NCBI GenBank assembly: GCA_014239225.1
Contig: JAAZZI010000001.1
Location: 1 to 28,302, forward strand
DNA length: 28,302 bases
Source: Gammaproteobacteria bacterium
GTDB lineage: Bacteria; Pseudomonadota; Gammaproteobacteria; Eutrophobiales; Eutrophobiaceae
Reading direction: 5' to 3'
Of the stretch, positions 1 to 8,154 are shown piece by piece. Made by a program: the position numbers and the translations under genes. How positions within the stretch are numbered: position 1 is the first letter of the stretch; every line of letters starts with the position of its first letter. The notes beneath the pieces are model-generated. The model did not search any database. It had not been told where the DNA came from and saw only the letters and a program-made list of their open reading frames with translations.

Positions 1-196
1 CAATCATTGGTACCGCATCCACAAGACCCATTACGATAAACATTTGCGTTCTTAACATGGGGATAAGCTCTGGCTGTCTAGCGGCACCTTCTAAAAAACG
101 CCCCCCCAAAATACCAATACCTACAGCCGCGCCAAGCGCGCCCAAACCCATTAAAACCGCACCTGCCAAATATAACATTGATGTTGCTTCATTCAT
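1..196 (-). CDS. atpE: ATP synthase subunit c, partial (C-terminus off the left edge)
   Basis: Reading leftward from the ATG at 194-196, the sequence encodes a first hydrophobic helix rich in Gly and Ala (MNEATSMLYLAGAVLMGLG), then the polar loop containing ARQPE, then the start of the second helix. This is the classic hairpin of the proteolipid that forms the rotating c-ring of the membrane Fo sector. ARQPE is the conserved loop that contacts the rotor stalk. The proton-carrying acidic residue of helix 2 lies beyond the window, so it cannot be checked. A good ribosome binding site (AGGAG on the minus strand, about 205-209) precedes the start. The gene follows atpB with a 24-base gap in the same operon. 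Confidence 0.95.
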   Translation of the reverse strand, partial: MNEATSMLYLAGAVLMGLGALGAAVGIGILGGRFLEGAARQPELIPMLRTQMFIVMGLVDAVPMI

Positions 197-220
197 TTCT
201 AGTACTCCTAAAGTTTTTTA

Positions 221-1111
221 TTAATGGTCCTTTTGGTGAGCCATATCCATATAAACGATTACCAAAATCATGAAGATAAAAGCCTGTAATAATACAATCA
301 AAATATGAAATATTGCCCATGGAAGAGACAGACTCCACTGTATCCAAAATGGTAATAATGCAATCAAAATAAATATCATTTCACCCGCATACATATTACC
401 GAACAAACGCAATGCCAGTGATACTGGCTTTGCTATCAGGCCAACAAATTCCAACAAAAAATTTGCTGGAATAAACAAAATTTGAACAAATATATTTTTT
501 GAAGAGAATGGGTGCAATGTAAGCTCCGATGCAAAACCTCCCAGACCCTTCATCTTGATACTGTAAAATATAATCATTGCGAAAACAGTCAACGATAAAC
601 CGAAGGTTATATTCGGATCGGTCGTTGGTACAACCTTGAAATAAAGATGTGGGTCTCCTGATACCCACTGAGCAAACACCGGTAACCAATCTACCGGCAC
701 CAAATCCATTGTATTCATTAAGAATACCCAAACAAAAACAGTTAGTGCCATTGGCGCGATAAGTTTATTGTTGCTATGAAATATGTCTTTCACGCTGTTA
801 TCAACAAATTCAAATATCATTTCAACAAAATTAGAAAAGCCAGTTGGAGTCCCTTCGCTTACATTCTTAGCAACACGATAAAAGAAAAAACTAAATATTG
901 CCCCAAGAAAAATTGACCAACCTAAACTATCAACATTGAGTGACCAAAAACCCATCTCAACAACTTCTTCGTGATTATGAGCGAGAGTCCAGGTAGCTTC
1001 TTCGAGAATATGCCCATCCCTTTCATAGCCAGCTGGTAATTCCCCATAAACCAAATTCTGCAAATGATGCGTAATATACGATTTTGATGTTATTGTTGCT
1101 TCGCCCGTCAT
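221..1111 (-). CDS. atpB: ATP synthase subunit a
   Basis: Encodes a 296-residue membrane protein, the stator subunit of Fo that forms the proton half-channels beside the c-ring. A long soluble N-terminus (about residues 1-60) is followed by several hydrophobic segments. The signature LALRLFGNMYAGE near residues 232-244 carries the essential arginine (Arg235, equivalent to E. coli Arg210), and the last helix has the conserved Gln (LLQAF, about residue 276). Length and motifs are normal for a gammaproteobacterial subunit a. It sits between atpI and atpE in the canonical order, 22 bases after atpI, so it is co-transcribed with them. Confidence 0.97.
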   Translation of the reverse strand: MTGEATITSKSYITHHLQNLVYGELPAGYERDGHILEEATWTLAHNHEEVVEMGFWSLNVDSLGWSIFLGAIFSFFFYRVAKNVSEGTPTGFSNFVEMIFEFVDNSVKDIFHSNNKLIAPMALTVFVWVFLMNTMDLVPVDWLPVFAQWVSGDPHLYFKVVPTTDPNITFGLSLTVFAMIIFYSIKMKGLGGFASELTLHPFSSKNIFVQILFIPANFLLEFVGLIAKPVSLALRLFGNMYAGEMIFILIALLPFWIQWSLSLPWAIFHILIVLLQAFIFMILVIVYMDMAHQKDH

Positions 1112-1133
1112 TAATTCATTACTCTAAAATTAT

Positions 1134-1520
1134 TTATTTATTATTCACAAAAATTGACAATCCAATTAAATTTACCAACAACACTAAGCCATAAGTAAGA
1201 ATCATTAATCCAAAATTTAACATCTCAACCAACAAAAATGAGAGCACAAAAAAAACAATTGTTGTGACAATCTTCATTGCCTCACCAACATAGAACCAAA
1301 TCAAGATATTGCTTGAATTTGTCGCTGATATTTTTAATGAGAGCTTAGCAAAAATTGCATTTGGCAAAATGTAAGCAAAGCCGCCTAAAATAACAGAGTA
1401 TGTAAACTCAAGACTGGAAAATATAAATACAATAAACCCAGTCAACATCACTGTGATCGTCTCGAATACCAACAACTTACTAACAGTAGCGCGATTTCTT
1501 ATTATTTCATCCGTCCCCAT
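1134..1520 (-). CDS. atpI: ATP synthase assembly protein I
   Basis: A small protein with four predicted membrane helices, encoded first in the atp operon. In the family AtpI is a non-essential factor that helps assemble the c-ring and has been linked to magnesium uptake. The reading frame can be extended to a GTG at 1578-1580, giving 148 residues. I prefer the ATG at 1518-1520, giving 128 residues, because a strong ribosome binding site (GAGGTAG on the minus strand, 1529-1535) lies eight bases before it and because the E. coli protein is 126 residues. The segment GGFAYILPNAIFA matches the conserved core of the family. The gene lies downstream of parB and upstream of atpB, as in Pseudomonas. 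Confidence 0.88.
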   Translation of the reverse strand: MGTDEIIRNRATVSKLLVFETITVMLTGFIVFIFSSLEFTYSVILGGFAYILPNAIFAKLSLKISATNSSNILIWFYVGEAMKIVTTIVFFVLSFLLVEMLNFGLMILTYGLVLLVNLIGLSIFVNNK

Positions 1521-1554
1521 ATTTCGCACTACCTCAAAATAAACTACTACATCT

Positions 1555-1572
1555 CTGGTAAGGGAGTACCAG
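1555..1572 (-). promoter_or_regulatory. Hairpin in the atp operon leader
   Basis: A perfect six-base inverted repeat, CTGGTA/TACCAG with a six-base loop, lies in the presumed untranslated leader of atpI, 35 bases before the preferred ATG. If translation began at the upstream GTG it would be coding instead. No role is known. It may simply be chance, or may shape translation of atpI, which is made in much smaller amounts than the other Fo genes. Confidence 0.3.
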
Positions 1573-1614
1573 TGAGACACAAACTGCCCTCGTACATCAT
1601 CAAAGGGATGAGAA

Positions 1615-1643
1615 AGTATAAATATCTAACTTACAATGATCAA
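1615..1643 (-). promoter_or_regulatory. Sigma-70-type promoter of the atp operon
   Basis: On the minus strand TTGATC (1638-1643) and TATACT (1615-1620) are separated by exactly 17 bases, a good -35/-10 pair. It lies in the parB-atpI gap and predicts a transcript start near 1608, about 88 bases before the atpI ATG. Read by eye only. Read-through from parB is also possible, since no terminator is visible after parB. Confidence 0.5.
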
Positions 1644-1663
1644 TGACCGTGTGGCTAATTTAT

Positions 1664-2533
1664 TTAATCTAATCGTTTGAGTATTCCTTCAAGCTCTGCC
1701 AGCGAATTATAATTAATCTGTAATTTTCCTCGGCCAGTGGATTGATGTGCAATTGAAACCTTAGCAGCTAATCGTTGGGATAAATCATTCTCCAACCTAC
1801 TAATATTCGGATCTTTGGGGCTATTTTTAGAATTATTTTGCTTGTATCCAGCCAAATATTGTTTAACCAAATTCTCTGTTGCTCTAACTGAAAGGCCCTG
1901 TTTTACTATTTTTGATGCTACCTCTGATTGCTGGGCTAACGTTAACGGAAGTAGTGCTCTTGCGTGTCCCATATCAAGTTTACGTCCTTCCAACATCTTT
2001 TTAACATTGTTATCTAATTCTAATAGCCTTAATAAATTGGTCACCGTTGGTCGTGAACGTCCAACTGCTTCTGCTACCGCATCATGAGTCATTTCAAATT
2101 CATTAATTAAACGCTCAAGGGCTCCCGCTTCTTCCAATGGGTTTAGATCCTGCCGCTGAATATTCTCGATTAACGCTAAGCACATCGCCTCATGATCTGT
2201 AACGTCTTTAATGATAACGGGGATATCATGAAGACCAGCTATTTGTGCTGCGCGCCAACGACGTTCGCCAGCAACAATTTCGTAGGAATTTCCATCAGCT
2301 ACAGGCCGTACCAAAATTGGCTGCACTACACCTTGAGTTCGAATAGAGTCAGCAAGAGTATTTAAAGCATCTTGATTAAAATCTTGTCTTGGCTGGTGTT
2401 GACCTCTCTTTACAAGATCTATCGCTAACATTTTCAGTGCACTGCTCTCACTGGAAGATGCCAAGTTTACATCACTGCCTACCCCTAATAGAGCATCGAG
2501 ACCTTTACCTAATCCACGTTTTTTTGCAGTCAT
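1664..2533 (-). CDS. parB: Chromosome-partitioning protein ParB (Spo0J)
   Basis: Encodes a 289-residue ParB, which binds parS sites near the origin, loads as a CTP-dependent clamp and works with ParA to move sister origins apart. The N-terminus has the ParA-interacting stretch KKRGLGKGLDALLG. The ParB/Srx domain (about 35-130) contains GERRWRA (89-95), part of the CTP-binding pocket, and LIENIQRQDLNPLEEA (121-136). A helix-turn-helix covers about 150-170 and a C-terminal dimerisation domain follows. It starts 28 bases after parA. No good parS site was seen in this window. Confidence 0.96.
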   Translation of the reverse strand: MTAKKRGLGKGLDALLGVGSDVNLASSSESSALKMLAIDLVKRGQHQPRQDFNQDALNTLADSIRTQGVVQPILVRPVADGNSYEIVAGERRWRAAQIAGLHDIPVIIKDVTDHEAMCLALIENIQRQDLNPLEEAGALERLINEFEMTHDAVAEAVGRSRPTVTNLLRLLELDNNVKKMLEGRKLDMGHARALLPLTLAQQSEVASKIVKQGLSVRATENLVKQYLAGYKQNNSKNSPKDPNISRLENDLSQRLAAKVSIAHQSTGRGKLQINYNSLAELEGILKRLD

Positions 2534-2561
2534 ATTCGTTATTAATTTAGTTATCTTCGTT

Positions 2562-3335
2562 CTATGCGGCTAAACCTTGTCGTCTTAGCATCTCTCCGGC
2601 TAAAGCTAAATAGGCAACTGCGCCACTTGAAGATTTATCATATGTTAAAGCTGTCAGGCCATGGCTCGGTGCTTCGGCCAATCTGACATTTCTAGGAATG
2701 ATTGTGCGATAAACTTTTTCTCCAAAATGCTCAATTAATTGGGCAGATACCTGGATAGCTAGATTATTTCGAGGGTCATACATTGTTCTTAATAAACCTT
2801 CTATTTTGAGATTTGAATTTAAATGTTTGCGTATCTTCTCAATAGTTTCTAATAATCCTGTTAAACCTTCCAAAGCATAATATTCGCACTGCATCGGAAT
2901 CATAACTGAATTTGCCGCTACTAACGCATTTACTGTCAACATATTTAGAGAAGGCGGACAATCTATAAGAATAAAATCATAAGTATCTTTGACTGTCTCT
3001 AGAGCATTTCTTAATCTAAGTTCTCTTGCTATTTCATCCAAAAGGCCCACTTCTGCGCCAGTTAAATCAGAATTACTTGGTATTAAATCATATTTTCCTT
3101 CTGGGGAATCGACAATAACTTCGTTTACGTGCATATCACTCATTAGCAAATCATAACTTGAAATTTCAAGGTGTTGTTTATCAATACCACTGCCCATCGT
3201 TGCATTACCTTGCGGGTCTAGATCAACCAACAAAACACGTCGTTTTGTCGCTGCTAATGATGCAGCGAGATTCACACTTGTTGTTGTCTTCCCTACGCCA
3301 CCTTTTTGATTGGCAACTGCAATAATTCTACCCAT
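2562..3335 (-). CDS. parA: Chromosome-partitioning ATPase ParA (Soj)
   Basis: Encodes a 257-residue MinD/ParA-type P-loop ATPase. The deviant Walker A motif KGGVGKTTT (11-19), a Walker A' LVDLDPQGN near 36-44 and the Walker B-like FILIDCPPSLN are all present. It has no N-terminal DNA-binding extension, as expected for a chromosomal (type Ib-like) ParA. It binds DNA non-specifically as an ATP dimer and is released by ParB, which follows in the same operon. The preceding gene is rsmG, 79 bases upstream. The order rsmG-parA-parB is typical of origin-proximal DNA in this class. Confidence 0.96.
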   Translation of the reverse strand: MGRIIAVANQKGGVGKTTTSVNLAASLAATKRRVLLVDLDPQGNATMGSGIDKQHLEISSYDLLMSDMHVNEVIVDSPEGKYDLIPSNSDLTGAEVGLLDEIARELRLRNALETVKDTYDFILIDCPPSLNMLTVNALVAANSVMIPMQCEYYALEGLTGLLETIEKIRKHLNSNLKIEGLLRTMYDPRNNLAIQVSAQLIEHFGEKVYRTIIPRNVRLAEAPSHGLTALTYDKSSSGAVAYLALAGEMLRRQGLAA

Positions 3336-3414
3336 TAAATTACCGTTATTTTGATACTAAAATTCAAAGATACACTCTATCATATTGAACCTGAACTGCC
3401 ATGCGCAAGAGATT

Positions 3415-4035
3415 TCAATTCAATTTCTGAATTTTCACAAGTTTCGATTTCGCTCCCAAATCTGATGAAGGCAGGTCAAAAATCTTGATTTGAAAATTAT
3501 GCTCAGCTAATTCTTGAATTTCATCATCGGCTGCTTCCCCCTTCATTGCTAACAATTGATTGCTAGATGTAACTAGATGTCCTGTCTGTTGCAACAATCG
3601 TTTCAATGGCGCAAAAGCTCGGCAAATAACCGTATCAAAACTGATGGTTGGCACATATTCCTCTATACGCGATCGAATAATCTCAATATTATCTATGCAA
3701 AGCTGATGTTTTACATGCTGAAGAAACCGAACTTTCTTTTGAGAATTATCGAGTAATACCCATTTTTTATCTGGTTGCGCTAATGCCAAAACAATCCCCG
3801 GTAAACCAGCTCCCGTCCCGACATCTAAACAATGCATACCTTTGATATACGGTAAAACTGATAAGGAATTAATAATATGGCGCGTGATTATTTGCTTGGG
3901 TTCTTTTATAGCTGTTAGGTTATAGGCTTGATTCCACTCTTCCAATAATTGAATATAAATTAAATATTCATCACATGGGTATTGTTCGGGAATAAGACCT
4001 AAATTATTGAGCTCATCCTCTAGAAGGTCTTGCAT
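3415..4035 (-). CDS. rsmG: 16S rRNA (guanine527-N7)-methyltransferase RsmG (GidB)
   Basis: Encodes 206 residues, a normal length for RsmG, which methylates G527 of 16S rRNA using S-adenosylmethionine; loss gives low-level streptomycin resistance in other bacteria. The N-terminal helix region has the family motif WNQAYNLTAI (34-43). The cofactor-binding motif DVGTGAGLPG lies at 71-80, and CRAFAPL comes further on. It starts 17 bases after the mnmG stop, so the two are almost certainly co-transcribed. Confidence 0.95.
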   Translation of the reverse strand: MQDLLEDELNNLGLIPEQYPCDEYLIYIQLLEEWNQAYNLTAIKEPKQIITRHIINSLSVLPYIKGMHCLDVGTGAGLPGIVLALAQPDKKWVLLDNSQKKVRFLQHVKHQLCIDNIEIIRSRIEEYVPTISFDTVICRAFAPLKRLLQQTGHLVTSSNQLLAMKGEAADDEIQELAEHNFQIKIFDLPSSDLGAKSKLVKIQKLN

Positions 4036-4052
4036 AAATTTTCTCTATAGCG

Positions 4053-5948
4053 TTAGGCGGTTTGCTTAAGCAGTAATAATTGTCTCTTTAAATGAATTCG
4101 TAATAAAGATATTGCCGCTGGCGTTATTCCTTGAATACGTGATGCCTGCCCGAGACTAACTGGACGATGCTTAGAAAGTTTTTCGATGACTTCGGCGGAT
4201 AAACCCCTCACCTTTGTATAATCAATATTTTCCGGCATTGTAGTTTCTTCATGTTGCAGATTACGTTCAACTTCTTCCTCTTGGCGTTTAATATACCCTG
4301 AGTACTTGGCCTGTACTTCGACTTGCTCAGCTACCTTTGGATCAATCTCTGGTATACCAATATTGGGTAATTTTGAAATGTCGCAATAATTGAAATCTGG
4401 GCGTTTTAATAATCCTAAAAGATTTGTATCTTTTCGTATTGTTTTGCCAAGAAATTTTTCGGCAACTTCAATAGGAAACGACTTAGATCCTACCCATATC
4501 TTTTCTAAACGGTTAGATTCTTTTTCAATGGCATCGCGTTTTTTATTAAATAATCTCCAATGTTCTTCATTGATCAAACCTAATTTATTAGCGTGTTCGG
4601 TTAAACGAAGGTCAGCATTATCTTCACGTAGCATCAAACGATATTCAGCACGGCTAGTAAACATTCTATAAGGCTCAGTCGCTCCCATAGTAATTAAATC
4701 ATCGACCAACACACCAAGATAAGCTTCATCTCGACGAGGATACCAAGGATCTTTTTCATTATTTCTAAGTCCTGCATTTAAACCAGCTAATAATCCTTGT
4801 GAAGCGGCCTCCTCATAACCAGTTGTTCCGTTTATTTGACCCGCAAAGAATAACCCTTTAATAAATTTAGTTTCAAGCCACGGATACAAATCCCGAGGAT
4901 CAAAAAAATCATACTCAATTGCGTAACCTGGGCGTGTAATATGAGAATTTTCAAATCCCTTAATTGAACGTATCAACTTAAGCTGCACATCGTAGGGCAA
5001 TGAGGTTGAAATGCCATTCGGATAAACTTCTCCGGTATTCAATCCTTCCGGCTCTATAAAAATTTGATGCGAATTCTTACTGGAAAAACGAACAACCTTG
5101 TCTTCTATAGAGGGACAATAGCGCGGGCCCTTACTTTCGATTGTTCCGTTATACATTGGAGAACGTTCTAATGCATCACGAATAATTTCGTGGGTGGATT
5201 CATTGGTAAAAGTTATATGGCAAGGTATCTGTTTTGGATGTTCGGCGATATCACCAATAAAAGAAAATACGGGAATTGGGTTATCGCCAAATTGGACGCC
5301 ACATCTTTTATAATCAATGGTGTCCCCATCAATACGTGGAGGAGTCCCGGTTTTTAATCTACCGACATTAAACGGTAATTCTCTTAGACGCTTAGCTAAT
5401 GCGATTGAAGGTTTTTCACCAGCCCTGCCTCCTTGATGCTGGTTATCGCCAATAAAAATCTTGCCGCCTAAAAACGTACCCACAGTCAAAATAACTGATG
5501 GGGCAAAAAACTTTAATCCGATTTTTGTCACCACCCCTCTGACCTGCTCCCCTTCAACCAATAGATCATCGACAGATTGCTGGAAAATAAATAAATTCTT
5601 TTGATGTTCCAAGATAGGACGAACAGCCTCTTTATAAAGAGAGCGATCAATTTGTGCTCGTGTTGCACGAACCGCTGGACCCTTACGAGAATTAAGAACG
5701 CGGAACTGTATACCGCTCAAATCTGCGGCATGGGCCATTAAACCGCCCATTGCATCAATATCCTTAACGAGATGTCCTTTGCCAATACCGCCAATTGCAG
5801 GATTACAAGACATCTGCCCCAAAGTATCAATGCTATGAGTCAATAATAATGTTTTTACTCCCATTCTTGAGGACGCAAGCGCAGCCTCGGTGCCGGCATG
5901 ACCGCCGCCAACAACAATCACATCAAATGTTTCGGAATGTTTAGCCAT
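4053..5948 (-). CDS. mnmG: tRNA uridine-5-carboxymethylaminomethyl modification enzyme MnmG (GidA)
   Basis: Encodes the FAD-binding subunit of the MnmEG complex, which modifies the wobble uridine (U34) of certain tRNAs. The dinucleotide-binding motif GGGHAG lies near the N-terminus, followed by SCNPAIGGIGKGH and GGRAGEKPS. The middle has FFAGQINGTTGYEEAA, the second GidA signature, and the C-terminus has the helical MnmE-binding domain ending in PAAISLL. The frame extends to an ATG at 5967-5969 (638 residues). I chose the ATG at 5946-5948 (631 residues) because it leaves eight residues before DVIVVGGG, as in the 629-residue E. coli protein. Neither start has a clear ribosome binding site. The usual origin-side partner mnmE is not upstream. 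Confidence 0.94.
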   Translation of the reverse strand: MAKHSETFDVIVVGGGHAGTEAALASSRMGVKTLLLTHSIDTLGQMSCNPAIGGIGKGHLVKDIDAMGGLMAHAADLSGIQFRVLNSRKGPAVRATRAQIDRSLYKEAVRPILEHQKNLFIFQQSVDDLLVEGEQVRGVVTKIGLKFFAPSVILTVGTFLGGKIFIGDNQHQGGRAGEKPSIALAKRLRELPFNVGRLKTGTPPRIDGDTIDYKRCGVQFGDNPIPVFSFIGDIAEHPKQIPCHITFTNESTHEIIRDALERSPMYNGTIESKGPRYCPSIEDKVVRFSSKNSHQIFIEPEGLNTGEVYPNGISTSLPYDVQLKLIRSIKGFENSHITRPGYAIEYDFFDPRDLYPWLETKFIKGLFFAGQINGTTGYEEAASQGLLAGLNAGLRNNEKDPWYPRRDEAYLGVLVDDLITMGATEPYRMFTSRAEYRLMLREDNADLRLTEHANKLGLINEEHWRLFNKKRDAIEKESNRLEKIWVGSKSFPIEVAEKFLGKTIRKDTNLLGLLKRPDFNYCDISKLPNIGIPEIDPKVAEQVEVQAKYSGYIKRQEEEVERNLQHEETTMPENIDYTKVRGLSAEVIEKLSKHRPVSLGQASRIQGITPAAISLLRIHLKRQLLLLKQTA

Positions 5949-6002
5949 AACGCGGCATATTCTAGCCATTACCCAAAAGAATGTAAGGTGAAATCATTAA
6001 AA

Positions 6003-6031
6003 ATTTTAGATAGGCATAATAATTAGAGCAA
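6003..6031 (-). promoter_or_regulatory. Possible sigma-70 promoter of mnmG
   Basis: On the minus strand TTGCTC (6026-6031) and TAAAAT (6003-6008) are 17 bases apart, predicting a start near 5996. The -10 matches five of six consensus bases but the -35 only three of six. It fits in the 86-base gap between the carbonic-anhydrase-like gene and mnmG. Confidence 0.35.
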
Positions 6032-6055
6032 GTCATTTATAAAAATAGTGATATT

Positions 6056-6583
6056 TTATGAGTTTTTATGCAATTCTTTTAGCCTAACGTAATGCTCAGC
6101 TGAATATTTCAAAAAAGCCATTTCTTTTTGATTTATTGGTCTTATCTTTTTTACTGGGCTACCCACATATAAGTAACCTGACTCAAGCTGCTTCCCTGCT
6201 GGAACAAGACTGCCCGCGCCTATAATAATCTTGTCTTCCAAAACCGCGCCGTCCATTATAGTAGCTGACATCCCAATTAAACATAAATTACCGACGGTAC
6301 ATGCGTGTAATGTTGTTCGATGTCCCACTGTGACACTATCGCCTACCAATAAAGGCTCGCCCCCGGGAGAAAATTCTCCATCATGCGTAGCGTGTAATAC
6401 ACAAGCGTCCTGAATATTAGTGCATTTTCCAATCTTAATTGCTTGAACATCTCCACGAACAACTGTCATTGGCCAAAGTGAACTATCTTTGCCAACGATA
6501 ACATCTCCAATAATAACGGCAGAATCATCGACATATACTGTTGGATGAATATTGGGAAATTTATTTTTAAATTCTCGAATCAT
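6056..6583 (-). CDS. Gamma-carbonic-anhydrase-like hexapeptide-repeat protein (YrdA family)
   Basis: Encodes a 175-residue left-handed beta-helix protein. Many isoleucine/valine-glycine hexapeptide turns (for example VIIGDVIVGKDSSLWP and IIIGAGSLVPAG) build the prism. Three histidines at the expected metal positions are seen: VLH (64), VGH (88) and TLH (93), as in archaeal gamma-carbonic anhydrases, and RGD in VVRGDV is conserved. Family members of this size (YrdA, PaaY, CaiE) are trimeric and bind zinc or iron, but many show little or no carbonic anhydrase activity and the cellular role is usually unproven. It is divergent from the M20 dipeptidase gene. Confidence 0.85.
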   Translation of the reverse strand: MIREFKNKFPNIHPTVYVDDSAVIIGDVIVGKDSSLWPMTVVRGDVQAIKIGKCTNIQDACVLHATHDGEFSPGGEPLLVGDSVTVGHRTTLHACTVGNLCLIGMSATIMDGAVLEDKIIIGAGSLVPAGKQLESGYLYVGSPVKKIRPINQKEMAFLKYSAEHYVRLKELHKNS

Positions 6584-6622
6584 AAAAAATTAAGTAAATC
6601 TGAAAAAAAATATACTATTTAA

Positions 6623-6630
6623 ATTATAAT
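6623..6630. promoter_or_regulatory. Palindromic -10 element between divergent genes
   Basis: The octamer ATTATAAT reads as a perfect TATAAT -10 box on both strands: 6625-6630 on plus toward the dipeptidase gene, 6623-6628 on minus toward the carbonic-anhydrase-like gene. No convincing -35 hexamer was seen on either side, so the call rests on the -10 match and its position in the 107-base divergent gap. Confidence 0.35.
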
Positions 6631-6690
6631 GAATTAGTTAAATTGTATTGGAAAGATGAAATACATGAAACTCAAATCAATTAAATTGTC

Positions 6691-8112
6691 ATGCAAGATA
6701 TAAATAAAGATTTAGCAGTCTCATTGACTAACGAAGAATGGGGAAACTCAATAATTCCCGAACTAGTGGAATACATTCGTATCCCAAATAAATCCCCTGC
6801 TTTTGATCCTGATTGGCAAAAAAACGGATACATGGATCAAGTTGTTGAGCAATTTTCTGCATGGAGCCAACGTCAAAATATCGAAGGAATGAAGCTCGAT
6901 GTAGTTCGTCTACCTAAGCGTACCCCCCTCATTTATATAGATATCCCCGGTGATATTGAAAATACAATACTGCTGTACGGACATCTTGATAAACAACCAG
7001 AAATGAAAGGCTGGAAGGAAGGATTTGGTCCTTGGGAACCGGTTTTGAAAGAAAATAAACTCTATGGTCGTGGGGGGGCAGATGATGGTTATGCGCTATT
7101 TACTTCCTTATTGGCAATCAAAATACTACGCGATCAAAATATTCCTCATGCTCGTTGTGTTGTGATTATAGAAGCATGTGAAGAAAGTGGTAGCTATGAT
7201 CTTCCTTTCTATATTGATTATCTAAGCGAACAACTTGGAAAACCTGAATTGGTTATTTGTTTAGACTCGGGGTGTGGTAATTATGATCAGCTCTGGTCAA
7301 CCACATCATTGCGCGGCCTGGTCGGAGGAGAACTAAAGGTGGAAGTACTCGATGAGGGCATTCATTCTGGTGATATTAGCGGTATTGTCCCTTCTAGTTT
7401 CCGAATACTAAGACAATTAATTGACCGTATTGAAGACCCAATTTCCGGACAAATACTCGCTAAGGATTTTTATGTTGATATTCCGAACAAACGTATTCAG
7501 CAGGCAGAACATGCGGCTAATGTGCTAAACAAGAACATATATGAACGCTTTCCAATGAAAGACAGCATGCGGCCTGTCACTGATGATCTGGTAGAATTAA
7601 TCCTAAATCGAAGTTGGCGACCAGCTCTATCTTATCTTGGCGCCAGCGGTTTACCCGAAATTAATGATGCTGGTAATGTACTTCGTCCATTCACATCAAT
7701 TAAATTATCAATGCGACTACCACCCACATGTAATGCTAAACGTGTCAGCAAACAACTTGAAGAACTGTTATTAAATAATCCTCCTAATGGAGCAAAGATT
7801 TCTTTTAAACTTGATTGTGCCGTTAATGGCTGGATGGCGCCTGAAATATCCCCATGGTTAGAAAAAGCCTTAAATGATGCATCAAAAAATTATTTTAATA
7901 AGCCAGCAATCCATATGGGTGAAGGTTGGTCAATTCCTTTTATGGGTATGCTCGGTGAAAAATTTCCTGAAGCACAATTTTTAATTACTGGAGTACTTGG
8001 TCCAGGCTCAAATGCACATGGTCCAAATGAATTTTTACATATTCCTGCTGCAAAAAAGATTACATGTTGCGTGGCTGAAGTTATTGCTAAACATTATTTG
8101 ACACATACATAA
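6691..8112 (+). CDS. M20 family metallopeptidase (carnosinase/CNDP-like dipeptidase)
   Basis: Encodes a 473-residue cytosolic di-zinc peptidase. The metal and catalytic set is complete: YGHLD (His98, Asp100), GRGGADDG (bridging Asp131), CEESGS (general base Glu164, ligand Glu165), CLDSG (Asp192) and NAHGPNE (His443). Both the spacing and the total length are very close to mammalian CNDP2. A lid/dimerisation domain occupies roughly residues 200-410. Such enzymes hydrolyse dipeptides, but the exact substrate cannot be read from sequence. The ATG at 6691 has no obvious ribosome binding site; a short leader frame overlaps it. The next gene begins 42 bases downstream on the same strand. Confidence 0.9.
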   Translation: MQDINKDLAVSLTNEEWGNSIIPELVEYIRIPNKSPAFDPDWQKNGYMDQVVEQFSAWSQRQNIEGMKLDVVRLPKRTPLIYIDIPGDIENTILLYGHLDKQPEMKGWKEGFGPWEPVLKENKLYGRGGADDGYALFTSLLAIKILRDQNIPHARCVVIIEACEESGSYDLPFYIDYLSEQLGKPELVICLDSGCGNYDQLWSTTSLRGLVGGELKVEVLDEGIHSGDISGIVPSSFRILRQLIDRIEDPISGQILAKDFYVDIPNKRIQQAEHAANVLNKNIYERFPMKDSMRPVTDDLVELILNRSWRPALSYLGASGLPEINDAGNVLRPFTSIKLSMRLPPTCNAKRVSKQLEELLLNNPPNGAKISFKLDCAVNGWMAPEISPWLEKALNDASKNYFNKPAIHMGEGWSIPFMGMLGEKFPEAQFLITGVLGPGSNAHGPNEFLHIPAAKKITCCVAEVIAKHYLTHT

Positions 8113-8154
8113 TCTTTTAGACTATTAAACAAAAAATAATCTGGGGTACAAAAA

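Noticed and set aside
1141..1149. TTATTCACA matching the DnaA box consensus
   Set aside because: It is a single copy inside the atpI coding end; one nine-base match in 28 kb is expected by chance.
7073..7079. Seven-G run as a phase-variable tract in the dipeptidase
   Set aside because: The run encodes conserved glycines of the active-site motif, the frame is intact and such a short run in an essential motif is a poor switch candidate.
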